Below are positions 14,869-23,151 of a DNA stretch of 36,135 bases, piece by piece (within the stretch, counting starts at the first letter, position 1; each line of letters begins with the position of its first letter). The position numbers and the translations under genes were made by a program. The notes under the pieces were generated by a model. It did not search any database. It was not told where the DNA came from and saw only the letters and a program-made list of their open reading frames with translations. This DNA is from JBILXY01 sp044378055 (GTDB lineage Bacteria > Patescibacteriota > JACMRA01): NCBI GenBank assembly GCA_044378055.1, contig JBILXY010000009.1:1-36135 (forward strand), in the 5' to 3' direction.

Positions 14869-15654
14869 TTAAATTTGAACAAATTTCAAAATGGAGTCTG
14901 GAATTCTAGCTTCTATTTTAGATATTTTTGACAGCAGGTTACGTATAACAGTATCTGGAGCAGACTGTGAACCAAGGCAAAGCTGTTGTAAACCTTGAAC
15001 ATCCGGCATAATCTGACCAACCTCCTCTCTCGAAACAAAATGAATTTTATTTTTTGAATTATTTTCAATGTATTCTGATAAGGCTTCTCCGATTATTCTT
15101 GAACTGATAAGTATTTCTAAATTTATATATTCAGGTAGAATATTCTTAATGTCCTGCACTGCTTTGGATTTTTTATTTATACTATATACTTGGATACTGT
15201 TTGAATGAATATGAATTTCTAAAGGCCAACCTGTTTTAAGCAAATTAGGATTTTCAACAAATTGTTTTTCTTGGCTATAATCTAAATTCCCTTCTAAATC
15301 TTGCCACCTGGTAACTGGAAACTTATTATTGAGCAATAAATAGTACTTTTCTGCTTCAGCTATAGGGTTAGTGGAGTGAATACTTGAATTAAACGAGTGC
15401 CAACCTTCAAGCTGTGGAAGATTGAAATTAAATATAGCCCCAGTATCATTATACAGATGCAGAAGCGTTTCTACCCACTTCGGTATTGATTGATTATTTA
15501 GCCAATTTAGGTAGTTTTCAACAATTGAAAATGAGTTCTGCTCATCAAAATTAGTTTGGATATTGGTAAAAACAAGACTGGGTGTAACCACAGTATTTCT
15601 TGGATGCATATTATATTGTTTCAAGCTAATCTCGGTAGTTTTAAATAATTGCAT
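14869..15654 (-). CDS. Hypothetical protein, 261 residues
   Basis: I do not recognise this protein. It has no signal peptide or membrane segment, so it is probably cytoplasmic. Visible features are a Trp-rich first half (WLNN, WVETLL, GWHSF, RWQDLEG), a charged middle with KKSKAVQDIKNILPEY, and a helical end. It lies upstream of the ribosomal operon on the same strand but 120 bases and a promoter away, so it is a separate unit. Its upstream region shares a TTGACAA/TTGTCAA element with the divergent TPR gene. Confidence 0.65.
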   Translation of the reverse strand: MQLFKTTEISLKQYNMHPRNTVVTPSLVFTNIQTNFDEQNSFSIVENYLNWLNNQSIPKWVETLLHLYNDTGAIFNFNLPQLEGWHSFNSSIHSTNPIAEAEKYYLLLNNKFPVTRWQDLEGNLDYSQEKQFVENPNLLKTGWPLEIHIHSNSIQVYSINKKSKAVQDIKNILPEYINLEILISSRIIGEALSEYIENNSKNKIHFVSREEVGQIMPDVQGLQQLCLGSQSAPDTVIRNLLSKISKIEARIPDSILKFVQI

Positions 15655-15765
15655 ACAATTCTTTGGTGCAAATAACTAAACACAAAAAAAAGCTTTTGAC
15701 AAGACAGCATAAAAAACAATCACTGGAAACTATATTAACAGCCTTTAACAAGCTGTGTTTACAAT

Positions 15766-16611
15766 ATGAACTTACTTTTCTTTAGTTTTTTAATCATTTT
15801 AGTTTCATTTTTTTGTATATCTTTAATTATTAATTTCTTAGTAATTTCTTGGGAGAGCGAAAAAGTTGATGCTTTGGCCAGCCAAATTAAACATAATTCA
15901 TATAATGATAATTCCATTTTATTTAAAAGTGATGTTAGCCGAGAATTTACAAGCTTGGATTTAATTAAAGTAAGTAAAGCAGGATTAAACAAAGCTTCTA
16001 ATATTTATGACAAAACCTTGGTTAAAATTACCAACCAAGATTATCCTAACTGGTTTTCTTCAATTCTTAATCAACTAAATAATCTGAAAATAAATACTGG
16101 GCAAACTTTGTCTAACTGGTTTAAATATCTTATTTCTCTTACCAAACCAGCTAAAGAAGAAACTAAGACCGATAGGGTAAAAGCATTTAGAGAACAAAGA
16201 AAAATTGAAGAAATTGAAGATTTTGTTGATAAAGTTGTAGAAGAAAATAATCACCAAAGTTCTGCTTTATCAGTGGTTGAGGAAGAAACTGAAATTTTAG
16301 CAGTAGAAAACCCAGATATTCCTAACCCTAAATTACAAAATAACACTGCAACTTTAAATCTAGCTTCCAGTATTTCTAAAAACGATGGCAGTAAAGAAAG
16401 TGGAATTTTTGAAAAATTGGAAAATAGAATATTGCAGAAGTTAAAAGAAGTTGGACTTGGTAATTATGATTTATGGCTAGAATTAGGACAATTGTATTTA
16501 AAATATGGTGAAAAAGATAAGGCAATCGAAGTTTTCGCCTTGGTTTTAAAACATACCCAAAACGAGTCTCAGAAAGATTTGGCTAGAAATCAGTTAATTG
16601 GACTTAGTTAA
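15766..16611 (+). CDS. Membrane-anchored TPR protein upstream of ruvA
   Basis: The 281-residue protein has one N-terminal transmembrane helix (about 3-28), a long polar region rich in Lys, Glu and Asn (30-215), and a C-terminal TPR-like pair of helices (about 228-278: LWLELGQLYLKYGEKDKAIEVF, then LKHTQNESQKDLARNQL). It is presumably a scaffold anchored on the inner side of the membrane. Its TAA is one base before the ruvA ATG, so the two are co-translated. No known partner can be named; similar small TPR proteins next to ruv genes may simply reflect genome packing. Confidence 0.7.
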   Translation: MNLLFFSFLIILVSFFCISLIINFLVISWESEKVDALASQIKHNSYNDNSILFKSDVSREFTSLDLIKVSKAGLNKASNIYDKTLVKITNQDYPNWFSSILNQLNNLKINTGQTLSNWFKYLISLTKPAKEETKTDRVKAFREQRKIEEIEDFVDKVVEENNHQSSALSVVEEETEILAVENPDIPNPKLQNNTATLNLASSISKNDGSKESGIFEKLENRILQKLKEVGLGNYDLWLELGQLYLKYGEKDKAIEVFALVLKHTQNESQKDLARNQLIGLS

Positions 16612-16612
16612 T

Positions 16613-17191
16613 ATGCTAGCTTTTATATCTGGGAAAATTGTTCATAAAAGTGGTGATAATCTGGTAATTAGAACAGCCAGCGGACTTGGATATTTAGTTC
16701 AAGTGGCAACGAATTCTAACTTTTTAGTAAATGAAAACATAGAGCTTTTTTTATACAATTCTGTAAACCGTGAAAACCAGCAGGAATTATTTGGATTTGA
16801 GGATTTTTCTTTAAGAGAATGGATGATAAAACTTATTCAAGTTCCTGGTGTTGGGCCAAAAATGGGAGCAACAATTGTTTTTGCACTAGGAAATAAGATC
16901 GGACAGATTTTAAGACAAGGAGAATTGGAAGCTTTGCAAGAAATTAAAGGCCTTGGAGGGAAGACCGCCAAAAAGATTTTATTAGAGTTTCAAGGAAAAG
17001 ATTTCGATATGAACAATTTAAGCAATAATAACCCATTTGCTTTGCAGTTTTCAGAATCGTTAAAAAATATAGGCTATAAACAGTCGGAGATTGTTACAAC
17101 CATAACCCAGCTTAAAACCCTGGACAAATGGGACGAACAAAATTTAGCCGAAACTTTAAGGTGGAGTTTGAAATTGTTATCCAAGAAATAA
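16613..17191 (+). CDS. ruvA: Holliday junction branch-migration protein RuvA
   Basis: RuvA binds the four-way junction and loads the RuvB motor. The 192-residue protein starts MLAFISGKIVHKSGD (OB domain), has domain II with two helix-hairpin-helix motifs (LIQVPGVGPKMGATIV, and LQEIKGLGGKTAKKILLEF), and ends with a domain III helix that would contact RuvB (LRWSLKLL). The ATG at 16613 is chosen over an upstream in-frame ATG at 16598 because it matches the family N-terminus and avoids overlap. ruvB and ruvC are not in the window. Confidence 0.94.
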   Translation: MLAFISGKIVHKSGDNLVIRTASGLGYLVQVATNSNFLVNENIELFLYNSVNRENQQELFGFEDFSLREWMIKLIQVPGVGPKMGATIVFALGNKIGQILRQGELEALQEIKGLGGKTAKKILLEFQGKDFDMNNLSNNNPFALQFSESLKNIGYKQSEIVTTITQLKTLDKWDEQNLAETLRWSLKLLSKK

Positions 17192-17247
17192 AAAATGTAA
17201 TTTTGCTCTAATTAATAAATGAATCTACTCTGTCTAAACAAAGAACA

Positions 17248-17298
17248 TGTAAACACCTTTACAACAATATTTAAAAAATGTCAGTCTAGTAGTATAAA
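17248..17298 (+). promoter_or_regulatory. Inverted repeat and promoter upstream of the DpnI-like gene
   Basis: TGTAAA-CACC-TTTACA (17248-17263) is a perfect six-base inverted repeat. Just after it lies TTTAAA (17270-17275), 17 bases and TATAAA (17293-17298). The message would begin near an ATG at 17307 that opens a ten-codon frame (MIKNGIGVGN) ending 16 bases before the restriction gene. Operator and leader-peptide roles are inference. Confidence 0.4.
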
Positions 17299-17355
17299 TT
17301 ATTAATATGATTAAAAATGGCATAGGTGTTGGTAATTAAAAAAAATTAAACTTTT

Positions 17356-18123
17356 ATGAATTTGCAACTAGAAACCGAATTAGGTATAAATTATACAAGC
17401 AATTCTCAAAAAATAAGAGTTATAACTGAAAGTTGGGTTGGGAACAATCTTTTCTGCCCGAGTTGTGGGGCTTTCAACATTAAAGCGTTTTCTAACAACA
17501 AAAAAGTGGCAGACTTTTACTGTTCGAATTGTTCAGAACAATACGAGCTTAAAGCGAAAAATGGTTTACCAAAAACATCAATTCCAGATGGAGCCTTCGA
17601 AACAATGATTGAAAGATTAAACTCTAACACAAATCCTAATTTATTTTTTCTTGATTACGATGAACACTTTGAAGTTAATAATTTTTTAGCAATACCAAAA
17701 TATTTTTTTACTACTGATATTATTCAAAAAAGAAAACCACTTTCAGAAAAGGCGAGAAGAGCAGGCTGGGTGGGGTGTAACATTATTTACTCAAAAATTC
17801 CTAAAATTGGAATAATTCCAATAGTGCAGAATAAAATAGCTAGGCACGAAGAAGAAATAAAGAGTTTGTGGCATAAGACAAGCTTTCTTCAGGGAAGTAC
17901 AAATTTAGAAGCTAGAGGGTGGACACTTGATATTTTAAAAGTAATTGAATTGATTGGAAACAATAGTTTCTCTTTAAATAATATGTATGCTTTTGAAAAT
18001 GAGTTACAGAAAAAACATCCTGAAAATAACCATATAAAAGATAAAATTAGGCAACAACTCCAAATTCTAAGAGACAAAGGCTACATTGAATTTATTGGTG
18101 GCGGAAATTATAAAATTAATTAA
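17356..18123 (+). CDS. dpnC: DpnI-like methyl-directed restriction endonuclease (Gm6ATC)
   Basis: The protein is the same length class as pneumococcal DpnI (255 residues) and similar along its whole length. The N-terminal PD-(D/E)xK nuclease has Asp53 and the ELK pair Glu64/Lys66, and a zinc finger Cys34-Cys37-Cys56-Cys59. KPLSEKARRAGWVGCNI and the C-terminal winged helix (ending NNHIKDKIRQQLQILRDKG) match the domain that reads methylated GATC. DpnI is known to cut GATC only when the adenine is methylated, and so attacks foreign methylated DNA. The cell must therefore lack GATC adenine methylation. The gene is flanked by a 76-codon ORF and a broken methyltransferase. Assignment is from recalled family sequence. 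Confidence 0.9.
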   Translation: MNLQLETELGINYTSNSQKIRVITESWVGNNLFCPSCGAFNIKAFSNNKKVADFYCSNCSEQYELKAKNGLPKTSIPDGAFETMIERLNSNTNPNLFFLDYDEHFEVNNFLAIPKYFFTTDIIQKRKPLSEKARRAGWVGCNIIYSKIPKIGIIPIVQNKIARHEEEIKSLWHKTSFLQGSTNLEARGWTLDILKVIELIGNNSFSLNNMYAFENELQKKHPENNHIKDKIRQQLQILRDKGYIEFIGGGNYKIN

Positions 18124-18127
18124 TAAT

Positions 18128-18358
18128 ATGCTAACAAAAGACAAGTATCAAAAAAATATAACTCATATAAAGAATCTAAAAAATGAGTTAACCAAAATAG
18201 ATAAATCATCACCAATATTTAAATATAAAGCAAAGAAATATCTAAAATTATTAATCGAAACCAAGGCTAGTACTTGGTGCCTAGACAACATTAAAGAGCA
18301 AACAAAACTCCAAAAACTTATTGTTAGAGATTTTGCAAGTTTAATTTTTCAGAATTAA
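18128..18358 (+). CDS. Hypothetical 76-residue protein after the DpnI-like gene
   Basis: The ATG lies four bases after the restriction enzyme's stop. The protein is strongly basic (about a quarter Lys) and helical (NITHIKNLKNELTKI, KAKKYLKLLIETKAS), and I do not recognise it. Its last ten codons overlap, in another frame, the open start of the methyltransferase remnant, so the end may be created by the deletion that removed the rest of that gene. It may be a fragment of a larger gene or a real accessory protein. Confidence 0.45.
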   Translation: MLTKDKYQKNITHIKNLKNELTKIDKSSPIFKYKAKKYLKLLIETKASTWCLDNIKEQTKLQKLIVRDFASLIFQN

Positions 18359-18771
18359 TTTATTGTTGGTCTATTAATCCACCTAAGCCAACTGAAAAAA
18401 CTTTTGGTAAACATCCAACACAAAAGCCTTTGGAATTACTAAAAAGATGTATTCTAGCCAGCACTGCTCCTGATTCAATAATTCTAGATCCATTTAGTGG
18501 CTCATCAACAACTGGTATTGCTACAATGATGTGTGGTCAGGATAGAAAATTTGTTGGAATAGAAATGGAAAAAGAATATTTAGATTTATCCATTCAAAGA
18601 TACAACCAACTCAAAACTGATCCACAATTATTTTCTTCTGGTAGCCAAAATAAGATTAATAAAATTATTAATAGACCCTTACAAACAGAAATATTTCCTA
18701 ATTTTGAAATTAAAGTAGAAAAGTCTAAAGTTCTGGCAGAATCTTTTAAAACTATTGCAATAAAAAAATAG
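18328..18771 (+). pseudogene. C-terminal remnant of a beta-class N6-adenine/N4-cytosine DNA methyltransferase
   Basis: The frame is open from 18328 (after TAG at 18325) to TAA at 18771 with no early ATG; the first plausible start is TTG at 18430. It contains HPTQKPLELLKR, then DPFSGSSTTGIA (SAM-binding motif I) and RKFVGIEMEKEYLDLSIQRY (motif III). In beta-class enzymes these form the C-terminal half. The N-terminal half with DPPY (motif IV), motif VIII and the target-recognition region is missing. It therefore cannot methylate DNA. It is probably the leftover of a methyltransferase whose activity would be incompatible with the DpnI-like neighbour if it modified GATC. Confidence 0.75.
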
Positions 18772-18834
18772 ATTTATCAAAAAGTCAAAATTTAGCTCAT
18801 CTTATACATACTCGTAAAAGCTATCTCCTTAACC

Positions 18835-18863
18835 TTGACAAAGCAAAAGGCTGTAACTAGTTT
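18835..18863 (+). promoter_or_regulatory. Promoter of ftsH, leaderless spacing
   Basis: TTGACA (18835-18840) lies 29 bases before the ftsH ATG. With 17-base spacing the -10 would be TAGTTT (18858-18863), a weak match, six bases before the start codon. The 60 bases between the methyltransferase remnant and this box show nothing else. Confidence 0.55.
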
Positions 18864-18869
18864 GGAAGT

Positions 18870-20843
18870 ATGAAACCTAAAAATGAAAAAAATAATTTGA
18901 ATAGAAAAGTTATTATTAATTTAGCTTATCTTTTTGGTATAATAATTCTGGTTGTAGCCACTGTATTACTTTCACAAAATGTTGAACAACAATCTAAAAA
19001 CAAGGGAAGTTTTACCGATTTAGTTAGTTTAATTAGAGAAGATAAAGTTAGCGAAATAAAGCTTTCTGAAGTAAAAGATACGCTTATTACCAAAGTTTAT
19101 CAAACCGATAAAAGAGAAAGAAATGATGTAAAAGAGGTTATTTACCCTAATGTTAGCCAAGATAAAAGCAAAACTGTTTTAGATAATTTACAGCTTGCCT
19201 TGGGTGATAAAAAATTAGCTATAGGGAATGGTGAGAAACAAATAATTTATTCAGAAGTTCCAAGGTCTTGGTTTAACCAAATGATTGAAAGTGGGTTTAT
19301 TCAAAATATTTTAATTATTGGTTTAATTTTAGGTGGTGGTATTTATTTATTACGAAGAGTTGGAGAAGCTAATAATAAAACAATTTCATTTGGTAATTCT
19401 AAAGCCAAGCAGTATGATGAAGAAAATCAAACTAAAATTACTTTTGCAGATGTAGCTGGAAATGAAGAAGCAAAGCAAGAATTAAATGAAGTTGTAGATT
19501 TCTTGAAAAGACCGGAAGAATATGTTAAAATGGGTGCTAAAATTCCTAAGGGTGTGTTGCTTGTTGGTACACCTGGAAACGGAAAAACCTTAATGGCCAA
19601 AGCTATTGCTGGTGAAGCTGAAGTTCCATTTTTATTCGTTTCTGGTTCAGAATTTGTGGAAATGTTCGTAGGTGTTGGTGCTGGAAGAGTAAGAGACTTG
19701 TTTAGAAAAGCCAAGAAGAAAGCCCCATGTGTTATTTTTATTGATGAAATTGATGCTGTTGGAAGACAAAGAGGAGCTGGAATGGGTGGAGGTAACGATG
19801 AAAGAGAACAGACCTTAAACCAAATTTTAGTAGAACTTGATGGATTTGAACCATCCTCTTCGGTTATTGTAATTGGGGCAACCAACAGACCGGATGTTCT
19901 TGACCCTGCTCTTCTTAGACCAGGAAGATTCGATAGACAAGTTACTGTAACTTCACCTGACAGGAAAGAAAGAGAACAGATTCTAAAAATTCATTCAAAG
20001 AATAAAAAACTAGCCGCCAACGCCGACCTTTCAATTGTTGCTAAAAGAACTGCTGGTTTTTCGGCTGCAGATTTATTCAATGTGCTAAACGAAGCTGCTA
20101 TTTTAACTGTTAGAGAAAAGAAAAGTGAAATTGATAATATTATTTTAAGAGAAGCTGTTGAAAAAGTATTGTTAGGGCCATCATTAAAAAGTAAAGTAAT
20201 TACTGAAGAACAAAAAAGATTAACAGCTTATCATGAGGCTGGGCATGCTTTGGTTGCCACTGTTCTTCCTAAATCTAGGAAAGTACAAAAGGTTACTATA
20301 ATCCCAAGGGGTAGAGCTGCTGGATATACTTTTTCTGATGAAGGCGAAAACGACGCTATAACCAGAAGCAGATCTGAATTCTTAGCTGATATTGCTCATT
20401 TGTTTGGTGGTTATTGCTCTGAAGAAATTGTTTTTGGTGAAACTAGTACAGGGGCCTCTAGCGACTTATCTAAAGCTACCGAAATAGCTAGAAACATGGT
20501 GACGAAATATGGAATGAGCGAAGGTTTAGGGCCAGTTGTTTTCCAAGAAGAAAAGGGTATGAATTATTTAGGTAGGGATACTGAATATAAACAATACAGC
20601 CAGGATGCGGCAAGAATAATTGATCAAGAGGTAAGCCAAATTGTTTTAGAGGGTTACCAAATTTGCAGAAGTATTTTAATTGAATTCAGAGAAAAATTAG
20701 ATTTGATATCTTCAGTTTTAATTGAAAAAGAAGTTCTTGAATATGAAGATTTCAGCGAATTAACTGATGATGTTTTAAATAAACCATTTAAGTTGTTGCC
20801 AATTCCCGCTGAAAGAACCAAAGCCATGTTACTTAAAAAATAG
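18870..20843 (+). CDS. ftsH: ATP-dependent membrane zinc protease FtsH
   Basis: FtsH extracts and degrades membrane and short-lived cytosolic proteins. The 657-residue protein has two membrane helices (about 15-34 and 144-161) around an external domain, then the AAA+ module: Walker A GTPGNGKT (233-240), Walker B VIFIDE (288-293), pore loop FVEMFVGVG (262-270) and the SRH arginine region (TNRPD…RPGRFDR, 338-355). The metalloprotease site HEAGH is at 455-459, with the third ligand in SSDLSKA. Walker A differs from the usual GPPGTGKT. Length is typical. It heads a unit with two small membrane-anchored proteins. Confidence 0.97.
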   Translation: MKPKNEKNNLNRKVIINLAYLFGIIILVVATVLLSQNVEQQSKNKGSFTDLVSLIREDKVSEIKLSEVKDTLITKVYQTDKRERNDVKEVIYPNVSQDKSKTVLDNLQLALGDKKLAIGNGEKQIIYSEVPRSWFNQMIESGFIQNILIIGLILGGGIYLLRRVGEANNKTISFGNSKAKQYDEENQTKITFADVAGNEEAKQELNEVVDFLKRPEEYVKMGAKIPKGVLLVGTPGNGKTLMAKAIAGEAEVPFLFVSGSEFVEMFVGVGAGRVRDLFRKAKKKAPCVIFIDEIDAVGRQRGAGMGGGNDEREQTLNQILVELDGFEPSSSVIVIGATNRPDVLDPALLRPGRFDRQVTVTSPDRKEREQILKIHSKNKKLAANADLSIVAKRTAGFSAADLFNVLNEAAILTVREKKSEIDNIILREAVEKVLLGPSLKSKVITEEQKRLTAYHEAGHALVATVLPKSRKVQKVTIIPRGRAAGYTFSDEGENDAITRSRSEFLADIAHLFGGYCSEEIVFGETSTGASSDLSKATEIARNMVTKYGMSEGLGPVVFQEEKGMNYLGRDTEYKQYSQDAARIIDQEVSQIVLEGYQICRSILIEFREKLDLISSVLIEKEVLEYEDFSELTDDVLNKPFKLLPIPAERTKAMLLKK

Positions 20844-20848
20844 GTAGT

Positions 20849-21445
20849 ATGAGTTTAAAATTTATTTGGTATACTTTAACCGCTGCTGCCATAGTAGTGT
20901 TAATTTTCTACGCTGGTTTTCTTTATGGAAATAGGGAGAAAGTTGATAAATCGGCTGATACTATAAATATTGTTGCACCAAACTTGGCAAAGAATAACCC
21001 TCTTTCACAAATCCAAATTAAAGATATTCTTGGGTCTGAAAATTCTAAAGACATCCGATCTTTTGGGAAGCTGTATTATATTGTTGAAAAAGAAAATACC
21101 AATTTACTATTCAGAATTGAAGATGCCCCTGTTCGCGTTGGTCAGTTACAAAACAAAGCTCAACTATCAATACCAAAGCAACTTAGTATTTCGCTAGCTA
21201 GAAAAACCAGTAGCGGGTTAGATTATGAATTTAAAGAAATTGGTGTTATAAATTTTGACGAACCATTTAAAGACAGGCAAAAAGGAACATTTTCGACTTT
21301 TACAACTGAAAATTTGTTAAGTTGGGAAAGAATTGTTTTTAGAAGCACCGATGCCAATATAAAAAATTTGTATCTAGACACAGACCCAGATTTACCTGCC
21401 AATGTTAGAAATCAACCTGCTCCATTTTTTTGGATAAAATTGTAA
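20849..21445 (+). CDS. Hypothetical membrane-anchored extracytoplasmic protein
   Basis: The 198-residue protein has one N-terminal transmembrane helix (about 7-27) followed by a polar domain rich in beta-type sequence, with a repeated Asp/Glu character and no cysteine. I do not recognise it. It starts five bases after ftsH and is followed at once by a 38-codon ORF. It may be an accessory of the FtsH complex or just a neighbour in the operon; the sequence does not say. Confidence 0.65.
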   Translation: MSLKFIWYTLTAAAIVVLIFYAGFLYGNREKVDKSADTINIVAPNLAKNNPLSQIQIKDILGSENSKDIRSFGKLYYIVEKENTNLLFRIEDAPVRVGQLQNKAQLSIPKQLSISLARKTSSGLDYEFKEIGVINFDEPFKDRQKGTFSTFTTENLLSWERIVFRSTDANIKNLYLDTDPDLPANVRNQPAPFFWIKL

Positions 21446-21562
21446 GTGGTTTTCAAGAAAATTGCTGGATTATTTCTCGGTTTTGCTTTATTATTAAGCA
21501 TTTCTATTCGACTGTATGTTACAACAACAAGATTTTTATCCAACCCTTATGACCCAAGTTAA
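21446..21562 (+). CDS. Small 38-residue membrane protein (GTG start)
   Basis: GTG directly after the TAA of the previous gene opens a 38-codon frame with one clear hydrophobic helix (IAGLFLGFALLLSISI) between a basic N-terminus and a polar tail ending YDPS. It ends four bases inside the convergent TrmB-type gene. The perfect junction and single helix support a real small protein, but no homologue is recognised. Confidence 0.5.
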   Translation: MVFKKIAGLFLGFALLLSISIRLYVTTTRFLSNPYDPS

Positions 21563-22302
21563 CTGGGTAATTTTTCCTTCAGTGTATCAAGCAAGTTAGT
21601 TATTGAGTTTGCGATACTTCGGCTTTCAATTGAAACCGCAATTTCTTCTTCGAAAGAAACAAAAGTAACAGTATCTTGATAAACATTTATTTCAACCGAC
21701 GATTGGAAACGAGCTGGATAAAAATAACTTGTTCTAAGATAGGAATTATCGGTATTTTTTGAAATCTGTCTGTTTACTAAGCTGTCGGGTATAAAAGCTG
21801 TTAAATTGATTCTTTTGGCCGTCCTTTTTTTCCAATACTCTTCTAAATATTCTTTAAGGTAGTTTTTAGCCGAATTGAAATCTCCGTAGGCATAAATTCT
21901 TCCAATTGACTGCAGTGTTTGTTCGTAAATTTGGATTATTCCGTTTCTGCCCTGAAAAAATTTAACTTTTGGTAATTTCTTTTTGTTTTGCTTTTGCTTA
22001 ATAGTAAAAATTGCTTGGTCTATATTTTGTTGAATTTCATTTAGTTCTTCAAGCTGATTTTTGATTTTCATTTTTAACATCTCAGGATCTTGTGCCGAGA
22101 AAATGAATTTATTTCCTTTAGTTATTTTTGAAACTAAGCCTTCTTTTTCAAGTTTGTATAAACTTTCTAGAACGGTTGTTTTAGGCAGTTCAAGCTCGAG
22201 AGCAATCTCGCTGGCTTTATTAGTGCCTGTAGTGGCTAATCGAAGATAAATTTGTAAATCTTTAGGGCTTAAACCTAATTTAAAAAATATTTTTTCTAAC
22301 AT
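21559..22302 (-). CDS. TrmB-family transcriptional regulator
   Basis: The 247-residue protein has an N-terminal winged helix (residues 1-68: LGLSPKDLQIYLRLATTG, then the recognition helix ELPKTTVLESLYKLEKEGLV), a short coiled coil (75-105) and a C-terminal effector domain starting KVKFFQGRNGIIQIY. TrmB proteins in archaea and bacteria sense sugars or other small molecules. No sugar-transport genes are near. A palindrome overlaps its own promoter, which suggests self-repression. Confidence 0.85.
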   Translation of the reverse strand: MLEKIFFKLGLSPKDLQIYLRLATTGTNKASEIALELELPKTTVLESLYKLEKEGLVSKITKGNKFIFSAQDPEMLKMKIKNQLEELNEIQQNIDQAIFTIKQKQNKKKLPKVKFFQGRNGIIQIYEQTLQSIGRIYAYGDFNSAKNYLKEYLEEYWKKRTAKRINLTAFIPDSLVNRQISKNTDNSYLRTSYFYPARFQSSVEINVYQDTVTFVSFEEEIAVSIESRSIANSITNLLDTLKEKLPS

Positions 22303-22325
22303 AATTAATATCGTCTAAATAATAC

Positions 22326-22344
22326 GACATATAAAGCATGTCAA
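22326..22344 (-). promoter_or_regulatory. Promoter-operator of the TrmB-type gene
   Basis: TTGACA (22344-22339) is the -35 box; TATTAT or TATTTA follow at 14-17 bases. GACAT (22326-22330) and ATGTC (22338-22342) form an inverted repeat with a seven-base centre, so the repeat overlaps the -35 box and would block polymerase when bound. Confidence 0.45.
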
Positions 22345-22412
22345 ATAAATATTAAAGGATAGGAAAATAAATAGTGCTTGATAATTCTGTTCATAAAGTA
22401 TAAGGTAAGGGT

Positions 22413-23099
22413 ATGACAAAATTATTATATTTGCAGAATATGGAACAATATTCGTGCTCAGCTAAAATTATTAAAATTGGAGAAAATGATGGAAAACATT
22501 ATTTGGTTTTAGATCAAACAGTTTTTTATCCTCAAGGTGGTGGGCAACCTAGTGACATTGGAATTATTAGTAATCAGAATGGCTTGTTCAGTGTTGCAAA
22601 AGTAGTTTACATAGAAGAAGAAGTTTATCATTTCGGTGAAATTATTTCAGGTAACTTTGATAAAAATTTTAATGTAGAAGTTGAAATTGACTCAAAAAAA
22701 AGAATACTAAATTCTAGAATTCATTCAGCTGGCCATGTAATCGACTTAGCTATACAAAAATTATACCCAAATCTAACGCCATCAAAAGGCTATCATTATC
22801 CAGAAGGGCCATATTTAGAGTATTCTGTTTTTGGTGAAGATTCGAATGTAAATATTGATGTGGATAAATTAAACATTGAAAATAATAATATTATTGGTTT
22901 AAACTTACCGATTAGTTTTGAAATTTCAAGTGATAAACATTTGTCTGGCAAACCTCAAAGAATAATGAAGATAGCAGGCTTTGCAGATTGTCCTTGTGGA
23001 GGTACCCATGTTAATAAGCTTGGGGATATAGGCATGATAACGATTAGAAAAACATCAAATAAAAATGGTTGTATTCGTATTTCCTATGGTGTAAATTAG
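22413..23099 (+). CDS. alaX: Free-standing alanyl-tRNA editing protein AlaX
   Basis: AlaX hydrolyses mischarged Ser- or Gly-tRNA-Ala. The 228-residue protein has the N-terminal strand domain with VFYPQGGGQPSD and the zinc site formed by HSAGH (HxxxH) and CPCGGTHV. Its length and N-terminal domain match the longer AlaX forms. It starts with a typical MTKLLYLQNM. A TTGATA 29 bases upstream and TATAAG eight bases before the ATG form a probable leaderless promoter; AAGG also lies upstream, one of the few Shine-Dalgarno-like spots here. Confidence 0.92.
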   Translation: MTKLLYLQNMEQYSCSAKIIKIGENDGKHYLVLDQTVFYPQGGGQPSDIGIISNQNGLFSVAKVVYIEEEVYHFGEIISGNFDKNFNVEVEIDSKKRILNSRIHSAGHVIDLAIQKLYPNLTPSKGYHYPEGPYLEYSVFGEDSNVNIDVDKLNIENNNIIGLNLPISFEISSDKHLSGKPQRIMKIAGFADCPCGGTHVNKLGDIGMITIRKTSNKNGCIRISYGVN

Positions 23100-23151
23100 T
23101 TCTGGTGAATACAAATTGAGAAAATTGCAAAAGATTCTTAGCAAAACAAAC

